This document shows, one piece after another, positions 17,873 to 43,197 of a DNA stretch of 64,000 bases. The stretch's first letter is position 1; every line of letters starts with the position of its first letter. The stretch spans positions 32,506,474 through 32,570,473 of the forward strand of contig NC_086380.1 in NCBI RefSeq assembly GCF_036588685.1, read 5' to 3'. Below the pieces are notes generated by a model, which made no database searches, was not told the origin of the DNA, and saw only the letters and a list, made by a program, of their open reading frames with translations. Source of the stretch: Mytilus trossulus. Taxonomy: Eukaryota; Mollusca; Bivalvia; Mytilida; Mytilidae. A program made the translations under genes and the position numbers.

Positions 17873-20400
17873 ATGTCTTACGGACGACCATCAAATGATT
17901 CCAGAATTTATGTTGGCAATCTCCCACCTGATATAAGAGCCCGAGACATTGAAGATTTATTTTATAAATTTGGACGAATTAACTTTGTTGACTTGAAAAC
18001 AAGACGAGGGCCCCCTTTTGCCTTTGTTGAATTTGAGGACCCACGGTAAACACTTTGTTTAGTTTATGTTATTTAAAAATGTTATTTTATATGAAATCTC
18101 TGCCAAATTTTTTCTCGTCAAATTTCAGTGTAAACTTGTGCTCCTAGCCATATTTGCAATATTTAATAAAGAGGGTAGTAAATTATCACAGGCACTTGTT
18201 TCTATCCCAGGCCATGTTCCATGAAGGTACTGACTACTGTTGTTCAGTCTTTACGCTGAGTGGCAGCCCAGGCTTGTATAATTGCTCTTGGGCCTGAAAA
18301 AATCATACCTACAGGCCAGCAGAAACTAAGTTCTAACTAAAAATCATAAAAATTTAGCTCTGGGCCTGTAGATTTAACGATTCATCGTGAAGACTGCTGT
18401 AGGAATGCTCACTGTCAGTAATTCTTCTCCACCATGTTTAAAAGCCTATATAGGAATTTCTACATGTACCACTACTGATACAGAGTTGGTCGTCCAAACA
18501 GTCATTTTGGGCATCAGTTGCCGACTTGCCGTCATTGGTGAAAATTTTACTGTGATTCATTACTCGTTAGAAATATCCTTTATATGTCAGAGGTCTCACA
18601 TAATTATTGTTACCCTTATTTTTAGGAAAAAATAACTCAATTGGTCAAAATTTGTCAGAGCAGACCTTCCATCTAAACATGAAACCCTAGAAAATTGCAA
18701 CACTGCAAAAATGTATTTACAAGTTTTATCTGTTTTGCAGTGATGCTGATGATGCAGTTGTGCAGCGAGATGGTTACAACTATGATGGCTACACATTGAG
18801 AGTAGAATTCCCTAGAGGTGGAGGCAGTGGTGGTGGTCCTGATGGCGGCGGTGGTGGTGGTGGTGGTGGAGGTGGATACAGAGGAGGTGGCGGTGGTGGT
18901 GGACGAGGATATGGAGGAGGAGGTGGTGGCGGAAGAGGAAGAGGTGGATTTGGAGGAGGAGGTGGTGGTGGTGGTGGTGGAGGAGGCAGAGGTGGTCCAC
19001 CATCAAGGAGGTCAGAGTACAGAGTACTTGTGTCAGGTAGGTACATTTTATATTAAAAAAAATTATATTAAAAGGAAGATGTGGTATGATTGCCAATGAG
19101 ACAACTCTTCTCAAGTGACCAAATGACACAGAAATAAACAGCTGTAGGTCAATGTATAGCTTTTTTAAAACAATGAGCAAATTCCATAACACAAAGTCAG
19201 CTTTAAAAGGCATCAAGATAACAAATTTATGTAAAACAATTATAAGCAGAAAATTAATGGTAACATGGTTTAGAAGATGAAGAGACCATTCACATTGTAA
19301 ATAATTATGCTATTTTGTCACGATTTAAACACTTTTGTTTTATGGAACAACAAACAGTGAAGCTTTTATGATAAAAGAAATGCATACTTAAAAAATCACT
19401 AATTATAAAATGATGGAGTATATCCAAATTGAGATATAAGATAATTTAAATTAGGTTCTTACAGCAAAATGCAGACAAAAACACTGAATTCTTACACAGT
19501 GAACTTAATAGACCATTCATAGACCAGTCATTAGAGTTTAATACTAATACTGTGCTAAATTTTGTATTAGGTTTACCACCATCTGGAAGCTGGCAGGATT
19601 TAAAGGATCACATGAGAGAGGCTGGTGATGTGTGTTATGCAGATGTTTACAAAGATGGAACTGGTGTTGTTGAATTTTTACGTAAAGAAGACATGAAATA
19701 TGCAGTCAGAAAGTTGGATGATTCAAAGTTCAGATCACATGAGGTATAGAAATAGCTGGAAGAGTATATTAAAAGTCCCAAAGACTTGATTATTTATTAA
19801 TTATAGTGAAAATGTGTTGAGAATGAAATTACTTAAAAATTTGAGATAATGTCAGATTACATTTACAAAGTAAGATTGTTCCAGGTCGTTAGTTTTTTCG
19901 TCTGAATTGTTTTACATTGCCTTATCAGGCCTTTTATAGCTGACTATGCGGTATGGGCATTGCTCATTGTTGAAGGCGGTGACATACAGTTGTTAATGTT
20001 TGTGTCATTTTGGTCTTTTGTGGATAGTTGTCTCATTGGCAATCATACCACATCTTGTATTTTATATTTGAAACAAATTTTAAGCAGTAAGAAATATGAA
20101 TAACACTTCCCTAAATTGACATCTTTAACTTTTCTTAGCAAGATTGCATTACATTTATCATCTGTGCTTGACAACAGTGCAAACTCAGCATTGTACAAGC
20201 TTCCAATTGAGATTGTCATTGACATGTTTGACTGAATGGATTGTATTTTACAGGGTGAAGTTTCATATGTTAGAGTGAAAGAAGATTACAGAGGAGGAAG
20301 GTCGAGATCACGGAGCAGGAGCAATTCACCAAGGAGGTCAAGGGCATCACCACGGTACTCCCCGCCTCCACGGCAATCACGATCATCTTCTAAATCATAG
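17873..20400 (+). CDS. SRSF1: SRSF1/SRSF9-type serine/arginine-rich splicing factor
   Basis: Nuclear SR protein that binds exonic enhancers and selects 5' splice sites. Four coding exons join in frame: 17873-18045, 18741-19036, 19571-19743, 20254-20400, giving 262 residues. RRM1 has RNP2 IYVGNLP and RNP1 [11 protein letters not shown] hinge of about 60 residues holds some 49 glycines with RGG/RG steps, much longer than in vertebrate relatives. The second, pseudo-RRM has the diagnostic heptapeptide SWQDLKD. The tail is a short RS domain ([20 protein letters not shown]). I chose MSYGRPS as the start because the family begins just before RIYVGNLPP. An upstream in-frame ATG at 17762 would add 37 residues with no family counterpart, behind an acceptor at 17759-17760 that suggests a 5'UTR intron. 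SRSF1 versus SRSF9 cannot be separated, since one gene may be co-orthologous to both; neighbours favour SRSF9. Poly(A) signal at 20530. Confidence 0.96.
19072..19290 (+). repeat. SINE-like repeat S in SRSF intron 2
   Basis: GAAGATGTGGTATGATTGCC, then AATGAGACAACTCTTCTCAA, through the AATGAGCAAATTCCATAACA region to TAAAACAATTATAAGCAG. A reverse copy occupies 19880-20065 in the next intron (GTTTTACATTGCCTTATCAG... to TCATACCACATCTTG), so introns 2 and 3 carry opposite orientations around exon 3. Confidence 0.8.
19880..20065 (-). repeat. SINE-like repeat S, reverse copy in SRSF intron 3
   Basis: The reverse complement of the family: CTGACTATGCGGTATGGGCA, then GTGTCATTTTGGTCTTTTGT and ATTGGCAATCATACCACATC. 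It ends 188 bases before the last coding exon. Confidence 0.85.
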
Positions 20401-22950
20401 GACTGCAGAAATTGGTAGACAACTTATATTTACAATAGCTTGGAGGCTGTAAATCTTAAAATTTTCTTTGGCCTCATCCATTTATATGAAGAAAGATTTA
20501 TATTTTTTTTTTGGTTCAGATTGCACATCAATAAAATGATTATGAATACATTTTTAAAAAACTTATAAACTTAAAAATATACTCGATGAAAAGTTGTTAA
20601 ATATATCTGTAAAATATCATGATTAATGTTTGATTCTCCTTCTCATTGACATTTTGAATAACTTAAACCCAAGGCTTATTAACACAAAATGCAGATCAAG
20701 TTTGATTTGGGTCGTGTTACTTTAACTGGGATCAGACACAAGTTTTACAACTTAGTAATGTCTTCTTAAAAACATTGTTATACATTTATTTGATTGGAAT
20801 GATGAAGCGTAGTTACATTTTGCATATATATTTACTATACTAAAGCCTTAATAAGAGTGTGCACTAAAGCCTTAATTAGAGTGTGCACTTATATATCAAA
20901 TTACCTATAGTGTTGTACATAGTAAGTTCAATCCTGAAACTCTTAATCAAGAATCTATGAAAATTGGAAGCTGCATCTAATAACATAAATCCAAAGTAGA
21001 ATTTTTGTATTTAAATGATTTTATCTTTTATTTTACAGGTACTAAAGCAGCCTTCAAACAGATGAATGATGAATAGATCTCCAGCAATTATCATCTATCG
21101 TATCAGAGGACTATATGGTATGCATGTTATACATTGCATATCGTCATTTTAGATTTTATCATGAAAACATTTTGTACAGAAAGCCATTGACTCGATAAAT
21201 TCATTTGTATATATAATAACATGTCATTTAGTTTTAATAAGCTCTTTTTTTTTTTTAATGTATTTACATTTATCATTGAGGGGTGAAAATTTTATTTCAT
21301 ATGAGAGGGAACATGAAAGACGGTAGCTACGAAATAATTTATTGGTTAAAAAAATTATGAAGGAGGAAAGGGGGGGGGGTTTGGTAAATGTATTCAGTGA
21401 AATTTTGATATCGATCATGGAAATATTTTATAAACCATTAAGTTATATGCAATCACAAGTGGACATTTAACTTTGATTTCAGTTATTCCTCTTCATTAGT
21501 AGCAGGTATTGAACAATTTTTTACTTCAAGTTTTATTGAAATGCTGTTTAAAATAAACTTGTAAAATATTAATGCTAAATGAAGGCAAATTCAACATATA
21601 TCTTTTGGAGACAATGAAAAAGAAATTTCAAGATTATTATTTTTTCAAACTTAAAAAAATCTTTTTTTTACTGCTGATGTTTATATTGTGTAATTATCAG
21701 AAAATGTCCTCATCAGTAATGAATGGTTTCTCAAGACTGTACATTGTTTGTCTTATAATAAGATAGCACAACTAACCTTTGTATTTTTGTTGCTTCTTAA
21801 GGTATATGGTGGGAAGGAGCAGGGATCCAAACAATCGGCTCTTGTCTCGGAATATATTTTTGGATCACTGATCAGGATTTGGATGTGCGTCTTCCGTCCT
21901 GGATACACATGGATTGTCTCCCTTGTGCATTTTCAAACGTCTTAATTTCTAAAAAACTTAGTCGTTTGATTTCAAGAATTAATTTTTAAAGACAAAATTT
22001 TCTAATTTCATATGAATGAATTGTTTTAATTAAATTGATAATGAGATTAAATCACATTAAAAAATTCATATTTTGAGTAAAGAATTTTATTTAATCAGTA
22101 AAAAAGCTCTGAATTGTCATGAGCAATGTTTGAAAATGCACTGAGCACATTTCTGGATTAGGAAATAAGCACATCCTGAATCAGGATTAAATAGCATTAT
22201 ACTTGGATAATATGAGATAAAAAGAGGACCCGATCGGAATTAAAAAAGGATAGGAAATACCCTAACATTGAAAGGGTCGGAATTCAAATTATTACATCTG
22301 AAAGTTTGGATCAATCGTAATTTGGATAAATTTCTGGACCTTTTTGGATCATTATTAGGATCAAGTATTAAGAAAATTATCAGGAAATCTTTTTTTGATT
22401 ATACTTGGTAATATGAGATAAAAAGAGGACCCATCAGGAATTTAAAAAAGAAAAGGAAACACCCTATCATAGAAAAGGACCGAATTCAATTATAACACCT
22501 GCAAATTTGGATCAGTCATAATTTGGATAAATTCTGGATCTTTTTGGATCAATCGTAATTTGGATAAATTTCTGGACCTTTTTGGATCATTAAGGAATTC
22601 TTTAGAAAATTATCAGGAAAATCTGGAAAAGTCATTTGGAATTTCAGTCTTGGGGATAAAAGAAAAAGGATATTCCTATCAGGAGTCTTGGAAACATAGG
22701 AATCAAGATATGATGTCAAGGAATGCGCAGGATTGAAGGGTAAAATCGTCTTAATTAATTTACAAAATTTAAATCCTTGAAAAAAAGTCCTGCAAGTTTT
22801 TTTTAAATTTTTGGCTAATTTTCCTATTGAAAATGAAAGATTTAGTGCTAGAATATTATATTAATATCGTACTTTTTACAGGTAATGTTCAGACTATAAT
22901 GTGAAATGCATTGATTTTAACTGTGATGATTGTGACAATAAAAAATAAAA
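20401..22950 (+). other. SRSF 3'UTR and downstream DNA with possible UTR splice sites
   Basis: The proximal AATAAA is at 20530. Further right are acceptor-like sequences: TTTTATTTTACAG before GTACTAAAGC (about 21038) and TACTTTTTACAG before GTAATGTTC (about 22880), the latter followed by AATAAAAAATAAAA near 22940. Spliced 3'UTRs are known for SR genes as an autoregulatory device, so a long alternative 3'UTR is possible. This is inference from splice motifs only. No other coding sequence is recognisable here. Confidence 0.35.
22190..22620 (+). repeat. Direct duplication of ~205 bases
   Basis: AATATGAGATAAAAAGAGGA, then CCCGATCGGAATT (from 22209), recurs from 22411 as the same phrase with CCCATCAGGAATT. 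Both continue through TTTGGATCAGTCATAATTTG-like and TTTTTGGATCATTA phrases. The GGATAAATTTCTGGACCTTT phrase occurs in both. The copies differ at many positions, so the duplication is not recent. Confidence 0.7.
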
Positions 22951-24794
22951 TATATATTTTAGTTGTTGTTTACGGAAAAAGGAAATGGATTGATGGACAA
23001 TGTTTGTTATTGTAGGTGTAATAAACTACATTCATCTATTTTACAATATACTAGAATGTCACCAAATATGGAATTATGGATGCACTAACATATAACTAGA
23101 AATGGATTATGATTGCCAATGAAACAACTCGCCATCTCAAGCTATAAATGATTAGACGTCTCCACAATAATCTGTTGAGTCCTCAGGCCCAAAGCTCAAT
23201 TTAAAAAAAAAATTGTTAGATAGTAGAAAAGAATTTTTCAAGCCTTAAAGCAATTTACAAGGCATGGCCATAGGACTTAATGTTAAGGGTTTACCGTTAA
23301 GACTGGCTAGGCAATGTTAAAAATTTCAAGCAAGAATAATAACGGCCTGATTTAAGTGGTGAACAAAGGTTTATTTTGTCAATATATCAATGTTTGTGAT
23401 TAGGTGAAATAACTAATAGTATGTCCATGATATTCAGACAAGTTTTGTACTGAGGTTTGCACATGTTGTTCCATAAAGATTATTTGACATTGCACTTTTA
23501 GTCGTGGTTTATCAACTTTAAATTATTTACATAGTGACAGTTGTCTCATTCATAACTTGATAAGATGTGTTTTGAATTATTGATTTTGCTATTTTCTAAA
23601 GGAGTTCTTTTGAATTTCGCTTGGAGTTTTTTTTTTTTACCAAAAAAGAAAGCTTTTCACCAAGACGGGCAAGTCTACATTTTTATTTGGCAAACATTGA
23701 TATGTTTTTAAACTATAGTCTCTTAAAATTAGATGTGGTAAGATTGTTAATGAGACCAGATGATGTACATGTAGAAGTTTTTGGTGAGAGCTGATGTTGA
23801 TGCATACAGATCAAGGTAAGTGACCAAACTCTTCAATGTTCACATGATATTAAATTAATTTTTAATGAGATGTCAAACACTATTTTAAGGTGGTCATCAT
23901 TGCTGTAAATGAGAATTCAGTCTACTGCAGAACATAAAAACTTTTCCCTTCAATAAACCAATATTGGACATTTCCTCAACGTGAGGAATGGAAAATTATG
24001 AAAGAAACCCAGTGACCCTTTCTGTCATTGTAAACATCCCCATCCTGTTAATATGGAGATGATATCTGGTTTCATTTAAGATGAGTTGAAATAAAACAAT
24101 TGTTTACCAGTATGCAATACATAAAGATGAGGTACTATAGCTGAGGGTGATGACCAACTCTCAAAATCCCTAAAATAAATGTTGGTCGTCTGTTTGGTGC
24201 AAGGATTTTTTTTATTTACCTGTGGAGGTGGCATGAAGATAAACTCCCCACTCTGTCCCATATTGCCTTTTTTTTTTTTTTTTAATTCTTAATTTGCCAT
24301 AACAACTGTTAAAAAAAACTCCCAACACAATACTTTGAATTTGGGTGGCATCATTTTAACTTTTCTCAAGATATTCATCTTTTCAAGTGGAAACCTGCCA
24401 GATTTTCTCTCCCATGTTTTAACAAGTATGTCTCCACCAAAGATGTATACAAAATCTTATATCACAAAACAGATCAATTTAAAATTTGGGTGGGACTACT
24501 TCAACTGTTCTAGGGTCGTCTCCCTTTACATAAGAAAATATTGCTGAATTGTTTCCATTCTCCAACTCCATTTTGCCTCGACTAAATTTGAATAAAACTT
24601 ATTACCACAAAACTCAGATCCTGTACGAATTGAGAACACATCACTTTTACTGTTCTCCAGTATGTTATAACGGTTATATGCAAGCAGAGGCATCTGTGTC
24701 CCATGGGCCCATTCCCCATTTATTTTTTTATGGGTCTTTTATCTATGTACAATGTCTAGTACATTTTTATCTTTTAATCAAACCTCGTTTCATT
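22951..24794. other. No recognisable gene
   Basis: AT-rich DNA between the SRSF 3' region and the minisatellite. There is a faint SINE trace at 23103-23130 (GATTATGATTGCCAATGAAA) and another at 23727-23760. The short open frames at 24076-24261, 24335-24547 and 24549-24806 show no motif or bias I can defend. Confidence 0.5.
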
Positions 24795-26743
24795 TTCATG
24801 ATTTAATGTTTCTCGGGTTCAAGTGGTAATGGGTAAACTAAATTGCTGGTATAGAAGGTGTGCTTGGTGTGCATGTTTCTCGGATCAATTGGTAAGGGAT
24901 CAACTTCTTTGGTTGTATAGAAGGTGTGCTTGGTGTGATGTTTCTCGGATACAATCGGTAATGGATCAACTTCATTGGTTGTATAGAAGTTGTGATTGGT
25001 GTGATGTTTCTCGGATGTAATGGGTCAACTTCATTGGTTGTATAGAAGGTGTGCATGTCGGATACAATTGGTTATGGGTCAACTTCATTGGTTGTATAGA
25101 AGGTGTGCTTGGTGTGCATGTATCTCAGATACAATTGGTAATGGGTCAACTTCATTGGTTGTATAGAAAGTGTGCTTGGTGTGCATGTTTCTCGGATACT
25201 AGTAAAATTGGTAATGGGTCAACTTCATTGGTTGTATAGAAGGTGTGCTAGGTGTACATGTTTCTCGGATACAATCGGTTATGGGTCAACTTCATTGGTT
25301 GTATAGAAGTTGTGCTACGTGTACATGTTTCTCGGATACAATCGCTAATGGGTCAACTTCATTGGTTGTATAGAAGGTGTGCTTGGTGTGCATGTTTCTC
25401 TGATACAATTGGTAATGGAGCATTTTCATTGGTTGTATAGAAGTTGTGATTGATGTGATGTTTCTCGGATACAATCGGTAATGGGTCAACTTCATTAGTT
25501 GTATAGAAGGTGTGCTTGGTGTGATTTTTTTCGGATACAGTCGGTAATGGGTCAACTTCATTGGTTGTATAGAAGGTGTGCATGTCGGATACAATTGAAA
25601 ATGGGTCAACTTCATTGGTTGTTTAGAAGGTGTGCTTGGTGTGCATTTTTCTCGGATACAATCGGTAATGGGTCAACTTCAATGGTTGTATAGAAGGTGT
25701 GCTTGGTGTGCATGTTTCTCGGATACAGTCGGTAATGGGTCAACTTCATTGGTTGATGAGAAGTTGTGATTGGTGTGATGTTTCTCGGATACAGTCGGTG
25801 ATAGGTCAACTTCATTGGTTGTATAGAAGGTGTGATTGGTGTGCATGTTTCTCGGATACAGTCGTTAATGGGTCAACTTCATTGGTTGTATAGAAGGTGT
25901 GCATGTCGGATACAATTGGTAATGGGTCAACTTCATTGGTTGTATAGGTGTGCTTGGTGTGCATGTTTCTCGGATACAATTGGTAACGTTCAACTTCATT
26001 GGTTGTAAAGAAGGTGTGCATGTTTCTCGGATACAATCGGTAATGAGTCAACTTCATTGGTTGCATAGAAGGTGTGCATGTTGTGCATGTTTCTCGGATA
26101 CAATCGGTAATGGGTCAACTTCATTGGTTGTATAGCAGGTGTGCTTGGTGTGCATGTTTCTCGGATACAATTGGTAATGGGTCAACTTCATTGGTTGTAT
26201 AGAAGGTGTGCTTGGTGTGCATGTTTCTCGGATACAATCGGTAATGGGTCAACTTCATTGGTTGTATAGAAGGTGTGCATGTTTCTCGGATACAATCGGT
26301 AATGGGTTAACTTCATTGGTTGTATATAAGGTGTGCATGCTTCTCGGATACAATCGGTAATGAGTCAACTTCATTGGTTGCATAGAAGGTGTGCATGTTT
26401 CTCGGATACAATTGGTAATGGGTCAACTTTATTGGTTGTATAGAAGGTGTGCTTGGTGTGCATGTTTCTCAGATACAATTGGTAATGGGTCAACTCAATT
26501 GGTTGTATAGAAGGGGTGCTAGGTGTGCATGTTTCTCGGATACAATCGGTAATGGGTCAACTTCATTGGTTGTATAGAAGATGTGTTTAGTGTGTACGTT
26601 TCTCGGATACATTGGTAATGGGTCAACTTCATTGGTTGTATAGAAGATGTGTTTAGTGTGTATGTTTCTCGGATACATTGGTAATGGGTCAACTTCATTG
26701 GTTGTGTAGAAGGTTTGCTTGGTGTGCATGTTTCTCTGACAGG
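24795..26743 (+). repeat. Minisatellite, ~67-bp unit, about 30 copies
   Basis: The unit runs GTTTCTCGGATACAATCGGT, AATGGGTCAACTTCATTGGT, TGTATAGAAGGTGTGCTTGG, TGTGCAT. Shortened units lack the GCTTGGTGTGCAT piece, and point variants (CAGTCGGT, CAATTGGT) are interspersed. I count about 29-30 copies of the GGTTGTATAG core. Because 67 is not a multiple of three, open frames appear on both strands in all phases (for example 25292-25615 and 25812-26066 minus). They are translations of the array and not genes. It lies between the SRSF and GATC 3' ends. Confidence 0.95.
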
Positions 26744-27980
26744 GTTGATTTGACTGGCCTCAGTGAAAAGGGGATTCTGAACGACAATCCCTAGCGCCTT
26801 GCATCATTGAAATCACAGGGAAGCCATATATGTAGGCCACAGTGTACCAGATAAATTCCCAATTAAAAACATGCAGCAATGTTCCTCAACTCAAATTCTG
26901 GTTTATTTGTATCCTGTACAAAGCATTCTACTGATTGCATGAACCAGGTCCACATTGTGTGTCTAAAGGGTTCATTCTCATTTATCCCACTTTTTAAAAT
27001 TTGAGGTTGTAAAGGTAAAAAACAAAGTTGGATAGATGAGATTAAAGGTAATTAAGAACAAAGGGGTTTTCAATTAGAGTTTGCGTTGAATGACAGGTGA
27101 AAAATAAGACTGAAAATTATACCGGATTAAATTTTCTGTAGTATTATTTAGAATAGCATGTTAACACATGCAACTGACATTAAGTTTATATAATTTTAAT
27201 CATTTGAAAGTATTTTTAAGTTTTTTAACCGGTAAATTAAAATGTGAACTGGATAGAAAAGTATCAGTTGCACTTTTATTCATGAAGAGATTTGTCAATG
27301 AGATGGAGTATTTTTTTGTGTGTAATAGATCCTCTTCATTCGTTTTTCAGTTTCTGTTCTTCTGACCAAATGATCCAAATGGGACAACATATAAGTTGAA
27401 TACGTTTTACTACACAAACAGAACAATTATTTAATATATACTAAATTTTATTTAAAAATAAAATGTAACAAGTTTACTCTCTCCTATTTTCATATATAAT
27501 ATTTTTAGATAATATAAAACACAGGAACAAATTTACTGTCAAATTTTAGAAAAACACCTTATTATTACTAAACAAACAACCCAATAATTAACAAAAATAA
27601 AAAGTTGGCTAAGTGAGAATTCCTTATTTTAAAAAGTTGGATAAATGAGAAGACACCGTCTAAAGTTATGATTGTTTATAATGGTCCTGTATGTGATCAT
27701 TATTGGTATAATAAAAATATTACATCAATGAAAAAAATTGAAGCATGGATTTATTTTGGAAACAAAACATGAAATATAAAATTAAATCTGATATTTAACT
27801 ATTAGTTATGTTTTGATACAAATATGAAGTCCTTGCAGTTGCATAAAAAGATGAACGTAAATTATGTCACAGGAAAATGGACTACATAAATCCAGGATGT
27901 CAGACTTCATCAACTCAGTAAACTACACAGACACTGCATGTCACAATCAACTGTTGCCTAAGGTTTTATCATTCATCATA
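26744..27980. other. GATC 3' flank, no other gene seen
   Basis: Between the minisatellite and the last GATC exon. The first 150 bases after the array (CAGTGAAAAGGGGATTCTGA...) look unique. The rest is AT-rich. The minus-strand poly(A) signal at 27750 would end GATC here. Confidence 0.5.
27750..27755 (-). terminator. Poly(A) signal of GATC
   Basis: TTTATT on the plus strand, read AATAAA on the minus strand, about 225 bases after the GATC stop codon. Confidence 0.5.
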
Positions 27981-42040
<14,060 letters not shown>

Positions 42041-43197
42041 AACATTTCCAACTGTCCTCTTACAAGAACAGTATAATAATGCAGCTGTAGAAATATATTG
42101 ACATTCTTATCAGTGTGAATGAACAATGACTACTAGTGAACTTACATGACTTTTATGATTTGTTTTTTAAATATTTTTATTATTTTTTTATAAAAAAAAC
42201 ACCATAAAAACCATTTACATAGTATTGTTGTTTTTTTTCAATGGAGGGAAAGGGTTGATAAAGGTGGTATTGGGTTATTTTTTATGTGCAGGATGTTGTG
42301 ACATTTTTATTTCACGTGCAGCCAAGAAAAAGGTTTGTTATTCACTGTGTTTTGTGAAATCAGTACAGCAATCAATGTGCAAGACATTTTTAATGTTCAT
42401 TCATCGTAAAATGGCAATTTGATTTTGTGTTATTCTGTGCAAATACCGCAAACCCCTTATGCCCCTTGATGATGTTGCAGCAGTTTGGAAACTGATCAGG
42501 GATGTAATTCTTTCTTGTGTAGATCATAAGAGCATGGAGCAATACAAATCATGTATAAACATGAGAAATGAGGGGTTTAAAAAAAAATAAAAAATAAAGT
42601 TTTTGATTACACTGAGGCACAGGAAAGAAAAACTGATCAACCCAGGAAACTCAATGTTTGAACCCAAATATTGAACCCTGTCCAACAAACACTACATACT
42701 GTGGATTCAGTTATTTTTGTTGGTACCAATTTTTGTGGATACATCTATACTATTAAACGAGAAGACCTCATTTTGGGTGTCGCTTCTCTTCTTTCCACAA
42801 TAAATTAACCAACACGCCTATGTGTCCTATAGGTACAGTGCATAGTGCCATTTGTCATCCATTCATATGATTATTCAGATTGAGTTATTTTTGAAGAAAA
42901 ACGAGAAAAAGGCATCCGGATATTGTCCCGTCATTGGACGAAATTTTAAGTCAGATTAGACTTCCGGTTTGCGTTTTTCTGTATACTTTGAACATACATA
43001 TACAAAGAATAAAGTGTATTTTAAGAATTCTATCTGCTATCATTTTCAAGTTTACTATCAACGGCAGACACAGAGTTTATTAAATAGAGAGGGTCTGTAC
43101 ACCATATCAATGACCACTATGGATCGATTAGTAAACTTCGAATTGAAAGTAAATACACTATATTTATATAGTAATGAATGTTCATAATATACAGATA

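Noticed and set aside
18789..19216. Poly-Pro and poly-His/Leu frames antisense to the SR gene
   Set aside because: Antisense shadows of the glycine hinge codons.
25292..26066. Proteins of 60-107 residues with repeated FYTTNEVDPLP or RRCAWCACFS motifs
   Set aside because: They are translations of the 67-bp minisatellite, occurring on both strands and in all phases as the unit length shifts the frame.
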